64,000 nt of DNA from Niveibacterium microcysteis (lineage in GTDB: Bacteria > Pseudomonadota > Gammaproteobacteria > Burkholderiales > Rhodocyclaceae): the NCBI RefSeq assembly GCF_017161445.1, contig NZ_CP071060.1, positions 2,046,001 to 2,110,000 of the forward strand, read 5' to 3'. Both the position numbers and the translations under genes were made by a program. Below, in pieces: positions 49,446 through 59,721 of this stretch (positions are counted from its first letter, which is position 1; each line of letters begins with the position of its first letter). Below the pieces are notes generated by a model, which made no database searches, had not been told where the DNA came from, and saw only the letters and a list, made by a program, of their open reading frames with translations.

Positions 49446-50285
49446 ATGAATCTTTGCGGTTTTGAAGTCGGTCTCGACAAGCCCTTCTTCCTGATGGCCG
49501 GCCCGTGTGTGATCGAATCCCGCCAGATGGCGCTCGATACCGCGGCCGAGCTCAAGAGCATCACCGCCGATCTGGGCATTCCGTTCATCTACAAATCGTC
49601 TTTCGACAAGGCCAACCGTAGCTCGGGCAATAGCTTCCGCGGCCTGGGCATGATGAAGGGTCTCGAGATCCTCGCCGAGGTGCGTGAAACGGTGAAGGTG
49701 CCAGTCGTCACCGATGTGCATACCGAGCAGGAAGCCCCGATCGTCGCGCAATACGTCGATGTGCTGCAGACGCCAGCTTTCCTGTGCCGTCAGACCGACT
49801 TCATCCGCGCCGTTGCTGCGACGGGCAAGCCGGTAAACATCAAGAAGGGCCAGTTCCTTGCCCCCGGCGACATGAAGAACGTCGTCGCAAAGGCCAAGGA
49901 AGCAGCCGGTGGCGCGGACACGATTCTCGTCTGCGAGCGCGGTGCCTCGTTCGGTTACAACAACCTGGTTTCCGATATGCGCTCGCTCGCGATCATGCGC
50001 GAAACGAACTGCCCGGTTGTGTTTGACGCAACGCACTCGGTCCAATTGCCGGGCGGGCAAGGCGACAAGAGCGGCGGCCAGCGGGAACATGTGCCGGTGC
50101 TGGCGCGTGCTGCTGTTGCAACCGGAATTTCGGGCCTGTTCATGGAAACCCATCCGGATCCGGCCAAGGCGCTGTCCGATGGCCCGAACGCCTGGCCGCT
50201 GCAGAAGATGCGTGCGCTACTGGCGACGCTCAAGGAGATCGATCAGCTGGTGAAGCGTCACGGCTTCATCGAAACGACACTGTGA
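49446..50285 (+). CDS. kdsA: 3-deoxy-8-phosphooctulonate (KDO 8-P) synthase
   Basis: 279 residues from an ATG at 49446, with GAGGAAA upstream; an in-frame ATG at 49368 lies inside the pyrG terminator. It joins PEP and arabinose 5-phosphate for lipopolysaccharide KDO. Signatures: [65 protein letters not shown]. Its stop overlaps the next GTG. Confidence 0.97.
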   Translation: MNLCGFEVGLDKPFFLMAGPCVIESRQMALDTAAELKSITADLGIPFIYKSSFDKANRSSGNSFRGLGMMKGLEILAEVRETVKVPVVTDVHTEQEAPIVAQYVDVLQTPAFLCRQTDFIRAVAATGKPVNIKKGQFLAPGDMKNVVAKAKEAAGGADTILVCERGASFGYNNLVSDMRSLAIMRETNCPVVFDATHSVQLPGGQGDKSGGQREHVPVLARAAVATGISGLFMETHPDPAKALSDGPNAWPLQKMRALLATLKEIDQLVKRHGFIETTL

Positions 50286-50575
50286 TCACGCACGTCGTCC
50301 TGCTGAAGCTCAGGCCGGGGGTGGCGGTCGATTCCACCGCTGCCCGCGAAGCCCATGCGGCCATGAGCGCGCTGCCGACCAAGGTGCCGCAGATCCGCAC
50401 ATGGCAGTGTGGGTTCAATACCACGCCGGACGTGTGCGGTTGGGACTACGTGCTGGTCTCCGGCTTCGACAGTCGTGAAGCGCTGGAAGCCTATTTTGTG
50501 CATCCAGAGCATCTGAAGGTGGTCGCGCTGTGGGAGCCGATTTCGGACCTGGCTTTCGGCGATCTCGAAAGCTGA
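50282..50575 (+). CDS. Dabb-domain (stress-responsive A/B barrel) protein
   Basis: 97 residues, starting at a GTG overlapping the kdsA stop. [39 protein letters not shown] is the Dabb ferredoxin-like fold, which forms dimeric barrels. The activity is unknown; co-translation with kdsA makes the same transcript certain but not the function. Confidence 0.88.
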   Translation: MITHVVLLKLRPGVAVDSTAAREAHAAMSALPTKVPQIRTWQCGFNTTPDVCGWDYVLVSGFDSREALEAYFVHPEHLKVVALWEPISDLAFGDLES

Positions 50576-50677
50576 AGTCTGCGCACGGTCAAAGCGCCGA
50601 CATACTCGGCAGCTTAAAATTAAAAAGTTTCATCGGTCATGCGCGTCCGGGACACTCCCCCGTCAGCGGGCGCCGCA

Positions 50678-52043
<1,366 letters not shown>

Positions 52044-52080
52044 TCGACTGCCGGCGCAAGCCGGTTGCCGAATCACTGGA

Positions 52081-52108
52081 AAGGGCCGCTCAGCGGCCCT
52101 TTCTCTTT
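52081..52108 (+). terminator. intrinsic terminator after eno
   Basis: AAGGGCCGCT / AGCGGCCCTT (52081-52090 and 52092-52101), then TCTCTTT. Confidence 0.8.
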
Positions 52109-52161
52109 GATATTCCGATAGAATTCGCGCGTTTTCAGCTTCTAATGACGATCGGTTCCAC

Positions 52162-52437
52162 ATGAAGTGGCCAGCCCTGATTCTTGTCGCACTGCTCGGT
52201 GTGTTGCAGTACCCGTTGTGGTTCGGCAAAGGGGGGTGGACCCGCGTCAGAGAGCTTGACCAGCAGGTGCAGGCGCAACGCGAGAGCAATGCCAAGCTTG
52301 AGGCGCGCAATGCGGGCCTTGAGGCCGAGGTACGGGATCTGAAAACCGGCTACGAAGCGATCGAGGAGCGTGCCCGCTACGACCTCGGGCTTGTGAAGCC
52401 GAACGAGACCTACGTCCAGTTGCCGCAACAGAAATGA
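52162..52437 (+). CDS. ftsB: cell-division protein FtsB
   Basis: 91 residues: one membrane helix (ALILVALLGVLQYPLWF, ~5-21), then a periplasmic coiled coil (LDQQVQAQRESNAKLEARNA, to ~67) and the family end YDLGLVKPNETYVQLP. It links FtsL and FtsQ in the divisome. The eno-ftsB order is typical of proteobacteria. Confidence 0.95.
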   Translation: MKWPALILVALLGVLQYPLWFGKGGWTRVRELDQQVQAQRESNAKLEARNAGLEAEVRDLKTGYEAIEERARYDLGLVKPNETYVQLPQQK

Positions 52438-52438
52438 C

Positions 52439-52466
52439 AAGGGCCGCATCGCGGCCCTTCTGTTTT
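52439..52466. terminator. hairpin between ftsB and the adenosyltransferase gene
   Basis: AAGGGCCGC / GCGGCCCTT (52439-52447 and 52451-52459), then CTGTTTT on the plus strand. It serves ftsB and lies at the end of the leftward gene too. Confidence 0.78.
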
Positions 52467-52467
52467 G

Positions 52468-53025
52468 TCAGGCTTCGCCTGGTTTTGCGCGCTTCCAAAG
52501 CACGTCGCTGCCACCTGCGCAACGGTTCAGATGGCGCCCCAGCACGAAGAGTAAATCCGAGAGCCGGTTCAGATACTGACGCACCGGCGGGTGAATGCTC
52601 TCCTGGTGGGCAAGTGTGACGATTGCGCGCTCGGCACGTCGTGCAACGGTACGAGCGAGATGCGCCAACGAGGCAGCGCGGGAGCCGCCGGGCAGGATGA
52701 ACTCCTTGAGTGGCGGAAGCGATGCGTTGTAGTGGGCGAGGGCGTCGTCCAGCCGCAGCACATGTGCTTCAGTGACCATCGTATAGCCGGGGATGCAAAC
52801 TTCTCCGCCAAGGTCGAACAGGTCGTGCTGGACGTGATCCAGCAAGGTTCTGACGTCGTCCGGCAGTGTCTCGGCCAGCAGCACGCCAAGCAGCGAGTTC
52901 AGTTCGTCTACTTCGCCAAGCGCGTGAATGCGCGGGCAATCCTTGGCGACGCGACTGCCGTCTCCAAGGCCAGTAGTGCCATCGTCACCCGTGCGGGTGG
53001 CAATGCGCGAAAGGCGATGTCCCAT
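52468..53025 (-). CDS. cob(I)alamin adenosyltransferase, PduO type
   Basis: 185 residues from an ATG at 53025, with GGGGGA upstream. SRIATRTGDDGTTGLGDGSRV is the ATP-binding N-terminus, GEVDELNSLLG, FILPGGSRAASLAHLARTVARRAER and LNRLSDLLFVLGR the helical bundle. It adenosylates cob(I)alamin to coenzyme B12. No cobalamin genes are near, suggesting salvage. Confidence 0.93.
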   Translation of the reverse strand: MGHRLSRIATRTGDDGTTGLGDGSRVAKDCPRIHALGEVDELNSLLGVLLAETLPDDVRTLLDHVQHDLFDLGGEVCIPGYTMVTEAHVLRLDDALAHYNASLPPLKEFILPGGSRAASLAHLARTVARRAERAIVTLAHQESIHPPVRQYLNRLSDLLFVLGRHLNRCAGGSDVLWKRAKPGEA

Positions 53026-53137
53026 CAAAATCCCCCAGTCAATCGAGCGCGCGATTATAGGCGCTCGCCGGCCCTGGGGGATTCTGAGGAGGAGGCGGGC
53101 GTTCGGCGTTGGGCGCCTCGCCCGCGATCGTCCGCGC

Positions 53138-53374
53138 TCAGTGCGAGTGGAACGTACGGTTGATCACGTCGAGCTGCTGCTCGCGCGTGAGTTTGGTGAA
53201 GTTCACCGCATACCCGGACACGCGGATCGTCAGCTGCGGGTACTTTTCCGGATTCTCCATGGCGTCGATCAGCATGTCGCGGTTGAGCACGTTGATGTTG
53301 ACGTGGAAGCCTTCGCAGCCGAAGTAGGCGTCCAGCATTCCGACGAGGTTTTGTACTTGTTCGGTCGAGGCCAT
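53138..53374 (-). CDS. grcA: short stand-alone glycyl-radical-domain protein, GrcA-like
   Basis: 78 residues from an ATG at 53374, with GGAG 6 bases upstream. It is almost only the C-terminal glycyl-radical segment of pyruvate formate-lyase: [33 protein letters not shown] (radical Gly in VSGYAV) and [14 protein letters not shown]. GrcA/YfiD replaces an oxygen-damaged C-terminus of PFL; the usual length is ~127 residues, so this is a short form. No PFL or activase gene is in the window. An FNR-like box lies ~110 bases upstream, consistent with micro-oxic induction. Confidence 0.85.
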   Translation of the reverse strand: MASTEQVQNLVGMLDAYFGCEGFHVNINVLNRDMLIDAMENPEKYPQLTIRVSGYAVNFTKLTREQQLDVINRTFHSH

Positions 53375-53480
53375 GTCTGTCTCCAGAAAACGAGATTGAT
53401 CAGTGCTGCCTTCATCCTTGTTAGCAGCAGGGCTATTGTGATGCGTGAAACGACGTTTCGCAATAAGAAATTGAATTCCA

Positions 53481-53494
53481 TTGATTGAAATCAG
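53481..53494 (-). promoter_or_regulatory. FNR/Anr-type box before the GrcA-like gene
   Basis: TTGATTGAAATCAG on the plus strand (reading CTGATTTCAATCAA toward the gene) matches TTGAT-N4-ATCAA at 9 of 10 fixed positions. It is 107-120 bases upstream of the ATG. The -10 is not clear; TTATTG at about 53462-53467 is the best guess. Confidence 0.6.
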
Positions 53495-54050
53495 AAATGA
53501 GGCCTCGCGCGGACTCAGCCAAGGCTGAACGCATGGTGAGTCGGGCCAAAGCGTAAGCGCCAGCACTCAGGCGGTGAGGGCTGCATCAACTGACTCGCTG
53601 GCCGTTAGGTCCCACGGATGCGGCGCATTTCGTGGCGGACGCGGCGGCGCAGGCCACTGGCTCGATAGGAGTCGGTCGGCGTCGGTTTAGCCCTGGCGAT
53701 TCAGCGGCAGTGGCGCCGGCAATGGGCGGTCGAGTAGTAGGCTCGCCAAGGCGAAGTCACATCCAACACAGGTGACGACGTACTGGTTATGAGGGACCAT
53801 ATTCTCGGACGGTCGCGCGTAACGACCAGCGCGCGGGAACGATGTCCGTTCCCGACGTTGATCCAGTAGAGTCATCCAAGCAGCCAATGTGCTCTCAAAC
53901 GGGGTGAGAGCTAGGGGTTTGGCCGCACATAAGCGACAAGTTGGCCGCAGGGATGAATGGGTTATCGGTGGTGACGGAGGCGTGGTCGCCCAGCGTACAG
54001 CTGGCGGTGACCCTCATGCGGTACTTGGGCAGCACTTTTGGGGACGGCAC
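53495..54050. other. ~560-base stretch between the GrcA promoter and glcD, nothing recognised
   Basis: This stretch must contain the glcD promoter. A minus-strand frame at 53687-53887 (66 residues, ending PLPAPLPLNRQG) has no family match and is probably chance. No RNA gene, repeat or strong hairpin was seen. Confidence 0.35.
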
Positions 54051-55562
54051 ATGGGAACGAGTGTGAACGATGTTTCGCCGGGGGAGGCCGACGTCCACTT
54101 TTCGGGCATAGACCGAAACGCGGTGCTTCAGGCATTAGCCGCCGTGTTGCCGCCGACTTGTCTGCTGAGTGAACTGGAAGACTTGCGACCCTGGGAGTGC
54201 GACGGCCTGGCTGCGATGCGGCAATTGCCGATGCTGGTTGCCCTGCCGGAGACGGAGGCGCAGGTTGTTGAGATCCTCAAGATTTGCCAGCGTATGGGGG
54301 TGCCGGTGGTGGCGCGGGGGGCTGGCACGAGCCTGTCGGGTGGCGCAATGCCGCATGCGTTCGGCGTGCTGCTGGCGATGGCGAAGTTTCGCAAGATTGT
54401 TCGCGTTGACCCCGTTGCGCGGGTTGCCGTCGTCCAGCCCGGCGTGCGTAACAAGGCCATATCGGAGGCGGCAGCGCCATACGGGCTCTACTATGCGCCG
54501 GACCCAAGCTCGCAGATTGCATGCACGATTGGCGGCAACGTCGCAGAAAACGCGGGTGGCGTGCATTGCCTAAAGTACGGCCTGACCGTGCATAACGTGC
54601 TGCGAGTCAGGGGCGTGACGATGGCGGGCGACGTGGTCGAGTTTGGCAGCCACGCGCTCGACTCACCGGGCTATGACCTGCTTGCATTGCTGACGGGTTC
54701 CGAGGGGATGCTGGCCGTGACGACCGAAGTGTCGGTGCGCTTGTTGCCAACACCGCAGCTCGCACGATGCGTGTTGGCGGCGTTCTCGGACGTCGTGGTT
54801 GCGGGGGAGGCGGTCGCCGAGATCATCGCCGCGGGCATCATCCCCGCCGGCCTTGAGATGATGGACCAGGCGGCCACGGCGGCGGTGGAGGATTTTGTCC
54901 ATGCTGGCTATCCGCTCGATGCGGCTGCGATCCTGCTTGTGGAGTGTGACGGCACTCCCGAGGAAGTGGCGGAGGAGGTGGCTCGGGTCAGCGAGGTGTT
55001 GCAGCGGGCCGGCGCTGGCGAGATCCGGATCTCGCGGGATGAGGCCGAGCGTCTGCGGTTCTGGGCGGGGCGCAAGGCCGCCTTTCCCGCGGCGGGCCGC
55101 ATCTCGCCCGACTACTACTGCATGGACGGCACGATCCCGCGCAAGCGGCTTGGCGAAATGCTCAACGCGATTGCCGAGATGGAGCGCCGCTATGCGCTAC
55201 GTTGCATCAACGTGTTCCATGCTGGCGACGGCAACCTGCATCCGCTGATTCTGTTTGACGCCGCTGCACCGGGCGAACAGGCGCGGGCTGAAGCGTTCGG
55301 CGCAGAGATCCTCGAACGATCGGTCGCCTTGGGCGGTTCGATCACGGGCGAGCATGGCGTGGGCGTCGAGAAGATCGACCAGATGTGTGTTCAGTTTGGC
55401 GAGAACGAGTTGCGGATGTTCCATCGCGTGAAGGCGGCCTTTGATCCGGCTGGTTTGTTGAACCCCGGCAAAGCGATCCCGACGCTGAACCGCTGCGCCG
55501 AGGGCGGCCGCCAGCATGTGCAAGGCGGCAACTTGCCGTACCCCGAATTGGAGCGCTTCTGA
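54051..55562 (+). CDS. glcD: glycolate oxidase FAD subunit
   Basis: 503 residues from an ATG at 54051, with GGGGAC upstream; the longer frame upstream is not family-like. FAD-binding type 4 domain: VPVVARGAGTSLSGGAMP, PGVRNKAISEAAAPYGLYYAPDPSS, IGGNVAENAGGVHCLKYG; C-terminal NVFHAGDGNLHPLILFD and GSITGEHGVGVEK. With GlcE and GlcF it oxidises glycolate to glyoxylate at the membrane. Its stop overlaps the glcE ATG. Confidence 0.95.
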   Translation: MGTSVNDVSPGEADVHFSGIDRNAVLQALAAVLPPTCLLSELEDLRPWECDGLAAMRQLPMLVALPETEAQVVEILKICQRMGVPVVARGAGTSLSGGAMPHAFGVLLAMAKFRKIVRVDPVARVAVVQPGVRNKAISEAAAPYGLYYAPDPSSQIACTIGGNVAENAGGVHCLKYGLTVHNVLRVRGVTMAGDVVEFGSHALDSPGYDLLALLTGSEGMLAVTTEVSVRLLPTPQLARCVLAAFSDVVVAGEAVAEIIAAGIIPAGLEMMDQAATAAVEDFVHAGYPLDAAAILLVECDGTPEEVAEEVARVSEVLQRAGAGEIRISRDEAERLRFWAGRKAAFPAAGRISPDYYCMDGTIPRKRLGEMLNAIAEMERRYALRCINVFHAGDGNLHPLILFDAAAPGEQARAEAFGAEILERSVALGGSITGEHGVGVEKIDQMCVQFGENELRMFHRVKAAFDPAGLLNPGKAIPTLNRCAEGGRQHVQGGNLPYPELERF

Positions 55563-56644
55563 TGGCCGACCCCTTGGACCCGGTTCTCGCGGACTGGCAG
55601 GCGCGTGTGCGCCGCGCGGCGGCCAGCGGGCATGCCTTGGTACTGCAGGGAGGCGGAAGCAAGCGCTTTCTCGGCCGCTCGCCGATGGGTGAGCTCCTCG
55701 ATACGCGCGTGTGGAGTGGCATTCGGAGTTACGAACCAACGGAACTGGTGGTCACCGTGCGGTCCGGAACGCCACTCGCTGAGCTGGAAGCGGTCCTCGC
55801 GGAGCGGGGGCAGATGCTCGCGTTCGAACCGCCTCATTTTGGCCTGGCGACGGTCGGAGGGATGGTGGCCGCGGGCTTGTCCGGTCCGCGCCGCGCCAGC
55901 GCCGGTGCGGTGCGTGATCATCTGCTCGGCGTCACCTTGATGGACGGTCGTGGCGACATTCTGCGATTTGGTGGCCAGGTGATGAAGAACGTGGCCGGCT
56001 ACGATGTATCGCGACTGATGGCTGGCGCCATGGGCACTTTGGGGCTGTTGCTGGACGTGTCGCTGAAGGTGATGCCTCTGCCAGCCGCTGAGCGTACCGT
56101 GCGGCTGTCGATGACCCAGGCGGACGCCTTGCGCAGCCTGAACCGGTGGGGCGGGCAACCCCTCCCGTTGTCCGCAAGCTGCTGGGTGGACGGTTTGCTG
56201 CATGTGCGCTTGTCGGGCGCTGCATCGGCCGTTGAGGCCGCCATCAAGAAGATCGGCGGTGAGGTTCTGGAGCCGGCCGCGCAGCAGGCGTTCTGGCGCG
56301 CACTGCGCGAACAGACGCATCCTTTCTTCGCGGGCAGCCGCCCGCTGTGGCGACTGTCTGTTCCGAGTTGCGAGGAAACGATTGGTGCCGCCGATTCGGG
56401 CCTGATCGAATGGGGTGGCGCCCTGCGGTGGTTGCGTACGCCAGTGGAGGAGGGGGCGGCACTGGTCGAACATGTGGCCCGCCAGCACGGCAGCGCGATG
56501 TGCTTTCGCGCTGGCGAAGGTGAGTCCTGCGATGTGCCTTTCGGCCGCTTGAGCCCCGCCTTGCTTGGATTGCATCGTCGGCTGAAGGCGGCCTTTGATC
56601 CGGCTGGCGTTTTCAACCGCGCACGCATGTACCCCGACTGGTGA
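55562..56644 (+). CDS. glcE: glycolate oxidase subunit GlcE
   Basis: 360 residues. A second, truncated FAD-linked oxidase domain: ALVLQGGGSKRFLGRS, ELVVTVRSGTPLAELEAVL, FGLATVGGMVAAGLSGPRR, RFGGQVMKNVAGYDVSRLMAGAMGTLG. It is needed for complex activity with GlcD and GlcF. One-base stop/start overlap with glcD; 7 bases to glcF. Confidence 0.94.
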   Translation: MADPLDPVLADWQARVRRAAASGHALVLQGGGSKRFLGRSPMGELLDTRVWSGIRSYEPTELVVTVRSGTPLAELEAVLAERGQMLAFEPPHFGLATVGGMVAAGLSGPRRASAGAVRDHLLGVTLMDGRGDILRFGGQVMKNVAGYDVSRLMAGAMGTLGLLLDVSLKVMPLPAAERTVRLSMTQADALRSLNRWGGQPLPLSASCWVDGLLHVRLSGAASAVEAAIKKIGGEVLEPAAQQAFWRALREQTHPFFAGSRPLWRLSVPSCEETIGAADSGLIEWGGALRWLRTPVEEGAALVEHVARQHGSAMCFRAGEGESCDVPFGRLSPALLGLHRRLKAAFDPAGVFNRARMYPDW

Positions 56645-56651
56645 GGCCGTC

Positions 56652-57893
56652 ATGCAGACCAAGCTGGCTGATTTCATCCGTGACACCGCAGACGGCGCAG
56701 AGGCGGATGCCATTCTGCGCAAGTGCGTGCATTGCGGCTTTTGCACTGCGACCTGCCCGACGTTTCAACTTTTGGGCGACGAACTCGACAGCCCACGCGG
56801 CCGCATCTACCTGATCAAACAGATGCTGGAGGGGGAGGCGGTGTCGGCCCGAACGCAGCTGCACCTCGATCGATGCCTGACATGCCGCTCCTGCGAAACG
56901 ACGTGTCCGTCTGGCGTGGAGTACGGCCGCTTGGTGGATATTGGGCGCAAATGGGCCGAGAACCTCGCGCCTCCCAGGTCGGCGCCGCAGCAGGTAAAGC
57001 GCTGGTTGCTCGCGAACACGATTTCGCAACCGGCTGTCTTCGGCGCCGCCTATCGCGTGGCCCGGGCGCTGCGCCCGCTGATGCCGTCCACGCTTGCCGC
57101 AAAACTCGCGCCATCGCGGCCGCGCGGCGTCTGGCCAAGCCCACGGCACGCCCGGAAGTGGTTGGTGCTGGGGGGCTGTGCGCAGCCCGCGCTGACGCCG
57201 GACGTCAATGCCGCCGCCGCGCGAGTGTTGGATCGCATTGGTATTTCGCTGATCGAAGTCAGGCGTGATGGTTGTTGCGGTGCCCTGCGTAGTCATCTGA
57301 ATGACCATGAAGGCGGGCGGGAGGATGCATCGCGTCTGCTTCAGCAATGGCAGCCGGCCCTTGAGCGTGGCGAGGTGGAGGGCGTGGTGATCACGGCCTC
57401 GGGCTGCGGTAGTTTCGTTCGCGAATATCGACATCTGTTCCGCGACGACGCACCAATGCTTGCGCAAGCTGGAAAGGTCGTTGCGCAGACGCTCGACATT
57501 GCTGAACTGATCGCGCGGGAGACCCATGCGTTGGACGAATGCCTGGTCAAGCGGGCGTTGGGCGGTCGAGGTGCAATTGCCTTTCATTCACCCTGCACGT
57601 TGCAGCACGGCCTGCAGATCCGCGGCGTGGTGGAGGGATTGCTGCAGCGCGCCGGCTACGAACTGACACCTGTTGCGGATGCACATCTCTGTTGCGGCTC
57701 GGCCGGTTCGTATTCGCTGCTCCAACCTGAAATTGCCACCAGTCTTCGCGACAACAAGCTCGCAGCGCTCGCAGCGGGTAAGCCGGTAGGTATCGCCAGC
57801 GCAAACGTTGGTTGTATCGCGCACTTGGGGAGCGCGGCTGACGTGCCAGTGCGACACTGGATCGAGTGGCTGGACGAAGCCTTGAGCACCTGA
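56652..57893 (+). CDS. glcF: glycolate oxidase iron-sulfur subunit
   Basis: 413 residues. Two [4Fe-4S] motifs at the N-terminus (CVHCGFCTATCP and CLTCRSCETTCP) and two CCG domains (RRDGCCGALRSHLND and HLCCGSAGSYSLLQPE) bind iron-sulfur clusters or heme-like partners. It carries electrons from GlcD/E toward quinone. GAGG precedes the ATG. Confidence 0.95.
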   Translation: MQTKLADFIRDTADGAEADAILRKCVHCGFCTATCPTFQLLGDELDSPRGRIYLIKQMLEGEAVSARTQLHLDRCLTCRSCETTCPSGVEYGRLVDIGRKWAENLAPPRSAPQQVKRWLLANTISQPAVFGAAYRVARALRPLMPSTLAAKLAPSRPRGVWPSPRHARKWLVLGGCAQPALTPDVNAAAARVLDRIGISLIEVRRDGCCGALRSHLNDHEGGREDASRLLQQWQPALERGEVEGVVITASGCGSFVREYRHLFRDDAPMLAQAGKVVAQTLDIAELIARETHALDECLVKRALGGRGAIAFHSPCTLQHGLQIRGVVEGLLQRAGYELTPVADAHLCCGSAGSYSLLQPEIATSLRDNKLAALAAGKPVGIASANVGCIAHLGSAADVPVRHWIEWLDEALST

Positions 57894-57940
57894 CCGCGCA
57901 ATTTGCTCAACTTGCGTTGCTTGGGGCCGTTAACCCCCGA

Positions 57941-58801
57941 ATGACCACAGTTGGACTCACTGTCTCCGCGGAAGACGAGCCCGAAGCGTTGCTTGCGCGT
58001 GGCTTGCAGTTGCCGCCGCAGCCGGCCGCCTTGCAGGCGCTGCAAATGCTGGCTCTGACCGAAAATCCCGAGATGAGGGATGTGTCGGAGGTAATAGCCA
58101 GCGACGCAGCGCTCACGGCCGGACTTTATCGCATGGCCCGTTCGCCGCTGTTCGCACGCCCTTCGCCGCCGCAAACGGTGGAGCAGGTCGTTCTATTGCT
58201 CGGTTTGCCGCGCACCTTGGCCCTAGCCCAGGCGCTGTGCGTGCAGCGCGCGATGGCCGGCGATGCGCGGGTTCTCGCGCGCTTTTGGGCGCGATCGACC
58301 GCAATTGCCCAATTGGCGATGCTGATCGCTGCCCACCTTCCCGGTGCAAGACGAGTCAGTGGCGAACAGGCCTACTTGGCGGGCATGTTCCATGACTGTG
58401 GCGTTCCGATCCTGATGCAACGGTTTCCGGCCTATTGCCGAACCACAGGCATTGAGGGGTATGTGAACAAGTGGGCCGACATCCGGACCGAGGACCGAGC
58501 CTTCTCGTGTGACCACGCCGTGATCGGCTTCCTGCTTGCGCGCCACTGGCGCCTTCCTGATTTTGTGGCTCAGGCGGTACGTTTTCACCATGAAGGGGGA
58601 TGTATCCCTTCGCGGCCGACGAGTATGCTGGTGGGTATTCTCCAGTTGTCCATGCACCTCTATGCGCGCGAAATGGATCTGACGGAGCCCAGTGGTGAGT
58701 ACGACGAAGGCTTGCTGCTTGAGCGGCTCGAGATCAGCGCCAATGAGATGAACGAGCTGTGCGAGCAGGTGATCGAGCATTTCCATGTTCTGGAACGCTG
58801 A
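57941..58801 (+). CDS. HDOD-domain signalling protein
   Basis: 286 residues from an ATG at 57941; a GTG at 57866 would overlap glcF and neither start has a good ribosome-binding site. The HDOD fold spans ~20-220: LPPQPAALQALQMLALTENPEM, YLAGMFHDCGVPILMQRFP and CDHAVIGFLLARHWRLPDFV. HDOD proteins act in signalling and stress responses; most lack the catalytic residues of HD hydrolases. Placed between glcF and a PP2C phosphatase. Confidence 0.82.
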   Translation: MTTVGLTVSAEDEPEALLARGLQLPPQPAALQALQMLALTENPEMRDVSEVIASDAALTAGLYRMARSPLFARPSPPQTVEQVVLLLGLPRTLALAQALCVQRAMAGDARVLARFWARSTAIAQLAMLIAAHLPGARRVSGEQAYLAGMFHDCGVPILMQRFPAYCRTTGIEGYVNKWADIRTEDRAFSCDHAVIGFLLARHWRLPDFVAQAVRFHHEGGCIPSRPTSMLVGILQLSMHLYAREMDLTEPSGEYDEGLLLERLEISANEMNELCEQVIEHFHVLER

Positions 58802-58897
58802 GCCAATCAGTACGACGGCGATGGTGTTCCCGAATCAGGCTATCGGTGGCCTACAAACACCGCTAGAATTGTCATAAGTGTTAATAGCGATAAAAAC

Positions 58898-59647
58898 GTG
58901 GCCCTAACTATCGATACTGTCGTTGCGATGCACCAAGGGGACCGGAAGGAGCAGCAGGACCGCGTGGGCCTGTTCCCGCATCCTTCGCGCCCCGGCATGC
59001 TGCTTGCGGTGCTCGCGGACGGAATGGGCGGGCACACGGGCGGCGCGATGGCTGCCGAGCAGGTCGTCATCAAGGCCAAGCAGAACTTCGAAGCCTATTC
59101 GCCCGCCTCTGAATCGCCGGAAGAACTGCTGCGGGCGATCATCGAAGAGGCGCACGTTGTCATCAAACTCACGCGCTTCACCAGCGAACAGGATCCGCAT
59201 AGCACTGCGTGCGTGCTGCTGATGCAGCCCGGCAAGGTGCATTGGGCCCATTGCGGTGACTCCCGCATCTATCACTTCCGCGATGGTGGGGTCGCGCTTC
59301 GCAGCAACGACCATTCGCTGGTGGCGGAACTGGTTCGTACCGGCCAGATATCGGAGGCGGATGCTGAAACGTATCCACATCGCAATCTGCTGCTTTCTTG
59401 CCTGGGCGCCGACCGCGAGCCGAAGATTGAAGTGTGCAGCGTCGAGGGGCTCAAGGCGGGAGACGGATTCCTGCTCTGCTCTGATGGTCTCTGGGGGCAT
59501 TGCAGCGACCAGGAGCTGGCGCGCTCGGTTTGCCATGAGCCTGCGCGTCAGGCCGCGCGTGGGTTGATTGACACAGCGCGGGCACGCGGGCGGGGTACCG
59601 GCGACAACATTTCGATGGCGATCATCCGTCTCGTTGAGGCGGCCTGA
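58898..59647 (+). CDS. PP2C-type Ser/Thr protein phosphatase
   Basis: 249 residues from a GTG at 58898. Metal-binding motifs: QGDRKEQQDRVG, LAVLADGMGGHTGGAMAA, HWAHCGDSRIYHFRDG, LCSDGLWGHCSD and GTGDNISMAII. All core Asp residues are present, so it is likely active on phospho-Ser/Thr proteins. No kinase or FHA gene is next to it. A terminator shared with the protease follows. Confidence 0.92.
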   Translation: MALTIDTVVAMHQGDRKEQQDRVGLFPHPSRPGMLLAVLADGMGGHTGGAMAAEQVVIKAKQNFEAYSPASESPEELLRAIIEEAHVVIKLTRFTSEQDPHSTACVLLMQPGKVHWAHCGDSRIYHFRDGGVALRSNDHSLVAELVRTGQISEADAETYPHRNLLLSCLGADREPKIEVCSVEGLKAGDGFLLCSDGLWGHCSDQELARSVCHEPARQAARGLIDTARARGRGTGDNISMAIIRLVEAA

Positions 59648-59678
59648 TCGAAGCGGCCGCTTTCGCGTGTCGGAAAAG

Positions 59679-59707
59679 AAAACGCCCCTTTCGGGGCGTT
59701 TTCTTTT
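59679..59707. terminator. bidirectional terminator between PP2C and protease genes
   Basis: AACGCCCC / GGGGCGTT (59681-59688 and 59693-59700), flanked by A-rich and TTCTTTTT sequence. It ends both convergent genes. Confidence 0.88.
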
Positions 59708-59721
59708 TGCGGAAGAGCGAA

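Noticed and set aside
53687..53887. A 66-residue minus-strand ORF before glcD
   Set aside because: No ribosome-binding site, no recognisable domain, and typical of chance frames in GC-rich intergenic DNA.
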